A stretch of DNA of 60,000 nucleotides from Glandiceps talaboti (taxonomy: Eukaryota; Hemichordata; Enteropneusta; Spengelidae), in the NCBI RefSeq assembly GCF_964340395.1, contig NC_135550.1, positions 29,637,176 to 29,697,175 on the forward strand, in the 5' to 3' direction. Below are positions 57,535 to 60,000 of the stretch, one piece after another (the stretch's first letter is position 1; every line of letters begins with the position of its first letter). Both the position numbers and the translations under genes were made by a program. The notes beneath the pieces were generated by a model. The model was not told the DNA's origin. It searched no databases and was given only the letters and a program-made list of their open reading frames with translations.

Positions 57535-59963
57535 TTGTCCACCTGAATTTAGCCCCTCGGCTAAAATTGCGCCAAAAATTAGATTAAAATGTTCTTCGGG
57601 TACGAAAGTTGGGATCGATGTGAGTAACCGTACTTCTGACTAGGCCTTGGCTGAGCGTCAGTATCACTCATCTAGCCTTGAATGATATTCATCCGCATTA
57701 AATTTCAACCTAGGTAATCAAATACTATTTACCCGAAACAGGGGAAAACACTTTAAAACTTGTCTATATCTATGCAAATAGACACCATTAAAGTAATTTT
57801 CAAAGCTAGGTGTCCAGCTCTGCAAAGAAGTGTGTGCTATTTTTAGAAGCACACGAATACAACCTTACATTATGCGTAATCTGGCACCGATATACGAAAT
57901 GTACAATGCTATCAAAAATTTTACACGTATCACAATTTGCACCTAATTTCAACTACGTCTTGCCAAATTTAGGTTCAATTGAGGAATATTTTCAAAATCA
58001 AACAGGAAATATGTCACAATCGGCACCGCACAGCTGAAAATATGCATCGACGGGACTCGTTTTTTATGCACCCATTACATAGGAGATCCATTTCGGCATC
58101 CGTAGAAAGACGAAAGGTACCAACTAGCATTTTGCGAGGATTTTTATGCTTTTTCCTAATTTAGTTCAAACTATTGTCGTAGATTGGTATACCAAATTGT
58201 CTTTCAAACGTATTTGTAACATAAGAAAATTTATATATATCGCAAAATTACATTATTAATAAATTGACAAATTTGCATATATTATCCACAACAACAAAGC
58301 ATAGCAGAATATCACGTAGCCGGCCGAGTACGCTTCTTACTGGGAATGGGAAGTTTCGTCTGCTTCACAACTACATTTACATTTTGAATGTATCAAAACC
58401 ACAAATGCACATAAAATAATCAAAAACTAACTAACTATTTGTATGCAGTCCGAAACACCCATCTTTGAAAACAGAACTAACAAAAGGACAGAACCTAAAC
58501 TTGACCGAACACGATTCACAAAGTGTCTTTCCAGTCCCTTACACCTGTGTCGTATTCGGGGTCGTGTTCCAAGAAATTAGTGCAAGACTAACTAACAAAG
58601 AAAAATGCTTACGGCATGGACGACAAAGACTACGTGTTTTTTATTATTATTATTTTGATGATTACTACATACGAACGGCCTTCACATTTACCCAAGGACA
58701 AGGTCAGGTCAAACAAGTCATTTCCATATAAGCTGAGATGTATGTATTAACAAGAGGTGTAAACAGATGTAACAATTGCTTGGAGGATACAATTGTATTG
58801 ATCTCTTTCTATCACGTCACCATTTTTCATTTTTCATCTGTTATAAAACGTCTCATCTAAACTTCAAGGTATTATCCGGTTTTATTTCCATTACAGATAA
58901 AAAATAATGTCAAGTAAAGGATGTTTTATGAAGGAAAGAACACATTTTTTCCCCAAAATATAGTACATTTATACAACTAATTAGATTGATCGGTCTTGCG
59001 CCTGTTGTTAGCAATCGGGTAGGGCAAAAAATCAACACTACACTAAACAAATTCATTGTGTGACTTGATTTGCATATTCATGAGGTTGGTATCACATTGA
59101 AATGAACACAGTTCTATTGTCCCTTCAATGAAATCCATGATATGCAAATACAAATACCAAACTTAAAACACAGCTGGAGAAAGTTACAATCGTACTGTGA
59201 ATGGGGGAAAGAACTCAAAGCGGTGATTTTTCGTATCTTTTCAAATTTGCCCGAATTTACATTGTATCATTTATTAGCGGTGATTTTGATAAAATTGGTC
59301 ATTCACATGATCTATTTTGACCCTCAAAGATTCTTAATTAACTTCACACGTCTTCGCATATGATGCCAGTATCTCTCCTGTGACAAAGACAGTGACGAAC
59401 AAAGGTGTGGGTTGCGAACACAGACTTCCGTTGATACCCCCAAATGACTTAAAATTCTCTGTGAGAAGACATTCACGATATCAGGAAATTTCAAAACACT
59501 TCGGGTCAGACGAAGAATTGAAGTGTATATCTAACTATATGAAAATCTATGCTCACTTGTAAAACATATGAGCGATGTAACAAATATGTATTACGTATCT
59601 TCATCATGATTCCACACGTCAATTACATCTTGCATGTATTACATCGTCTGTGCAAATTCTCGCCGTGTTCCTTGTAACATTACCCTGCCCCCATTCTGTT
59701 AACACTCATACTTTGACAAACAACTATAGTAAAATGATTTCTCCAACAAAGAAACATTGGTCACCAGCCCACAAAGCGTAGCAAATTATCACAAATGTTG
59801 AGCCATGGCCAAAGAGCGGAAGTCGAGTCTGCTATTAAGAATGGTCAACGTGATAACTTTAAGGTTGGTAAACATGATTGAACTGAATTGAAGACAATGA
59901 CAATTTGACAAGTCAGTAACACTCATAGCCATATAGTAGAATATATCATACGAAAAATCTCAC
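57535..59963 (-). promoter_or_regulatory. CoREST 5' flank
   Basis: About 2.4 kb upstream of the start codon. The first 120 bp are relatively CpG-containing, the rest AT-rich. No TATA box could be assigned. Octamer-type ATTTGCAT/ATGCAAAT sites occur at about 59069-59076 and 59143-59150 in opposite orientation. Could also be an intron if the exon-like segment at the window end belongs to CoREST. Confidence 0.4.
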
Positions 59964-60000
59964 CTGTTTCATCGTCCCCGTTTATTCCATTTAAGTCTGG
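59964..60000 (-). CDS. Possible partial exon at window edge
   Basis: On the - strand the last 37 bases of the window read PDLNGINGDDET plus one base and stop at an ACAG/GTGAGA donor in phase 1. That phase would fit CoREST exon 2, so it could be an alternative or upstream CoREST exon, or part of an unrelated neighbouring gene. Too short to identify. Confidence 0.3.

Overview
This is an AT-rich animal (metazoan) nuclear window with two intron-rich protein genes that converge tail to tail. The left gene, on the + strand, is a complete conventional beta-spectrin. The right gene, on the - strand, is a complete REST corepressor (CoREST/RCOR). GT-AG introns of about 100-1,800 bp, divergent intronic repeats, and single-copy genes resembling both vertebrate and insect homologues point to an invertebrate bilaterian. 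The beta-spectrin looks closer to vertebrate beta-II spectrin than to the fly protein, so a non-vertebrate deuterostome is plausible, but I cannot fix the phylum from sequence alone.

Layout. 1-4173: 5' flank or 5' UTR intron with repeat debris (an element-like interval at 387-2713, a divergent ~143-bp tandem pair, and a foldback inverted repeat at 1700-2227). 4200-41759: beta-spectrin. It has two alternative phase-1 first coding exons (4200-4320 and 14906-14972) joined to 33 common exons from 16915 to 41759. The joined reading frame of isoform a is 7,041 nt (2,346 aa plus stop) with no break. Isoform b would be 2,328 aa. The protein has paired CH domains, about 16.5 spectrin repeats including the ankyrin-binding pair, a tetramerisation segment and a C-terminal PH domain. 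41760-~44080: 3' UTR with several AATAAA signals. ~44100-47440: intergenic. 47894-57534: CoREST, 12 coding exons on the - strand, joined frame 1,641 nt (546 aa plus stop), with ELM2, SANT1, a GATA-like CxxC/CxxC zinc finger, the LSD1-binding linker, SANT2 and a proline-rich tail. 57535-60000: CoREST 5' flank, ending with a possible further - strand exon cut by the window edge.

The genes are functionally unrelated: one is a membrane-skeleton scaffold, the other a histone demethylase/deacetylase corepressor scaffold. Their linkage is nevertheless interesting, because human beta-spectrin and RCOR paralogues also share chromosomes (SPTBN2/RCOR2 on 11q13, SPTB/RCOR1 on 14q). I see no bacterial-type system, CRISPR array, tRNA or rRNA. 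The most notable items are the zinc finger inside CoREST, a frame-preserving two-exon cassette that contains it, a GC-AG intron, the dual beta-spectrin first exons, a possible truncating exon in beta-spectrin, and an intact-looking 553-bp MITE with TA target duplications.
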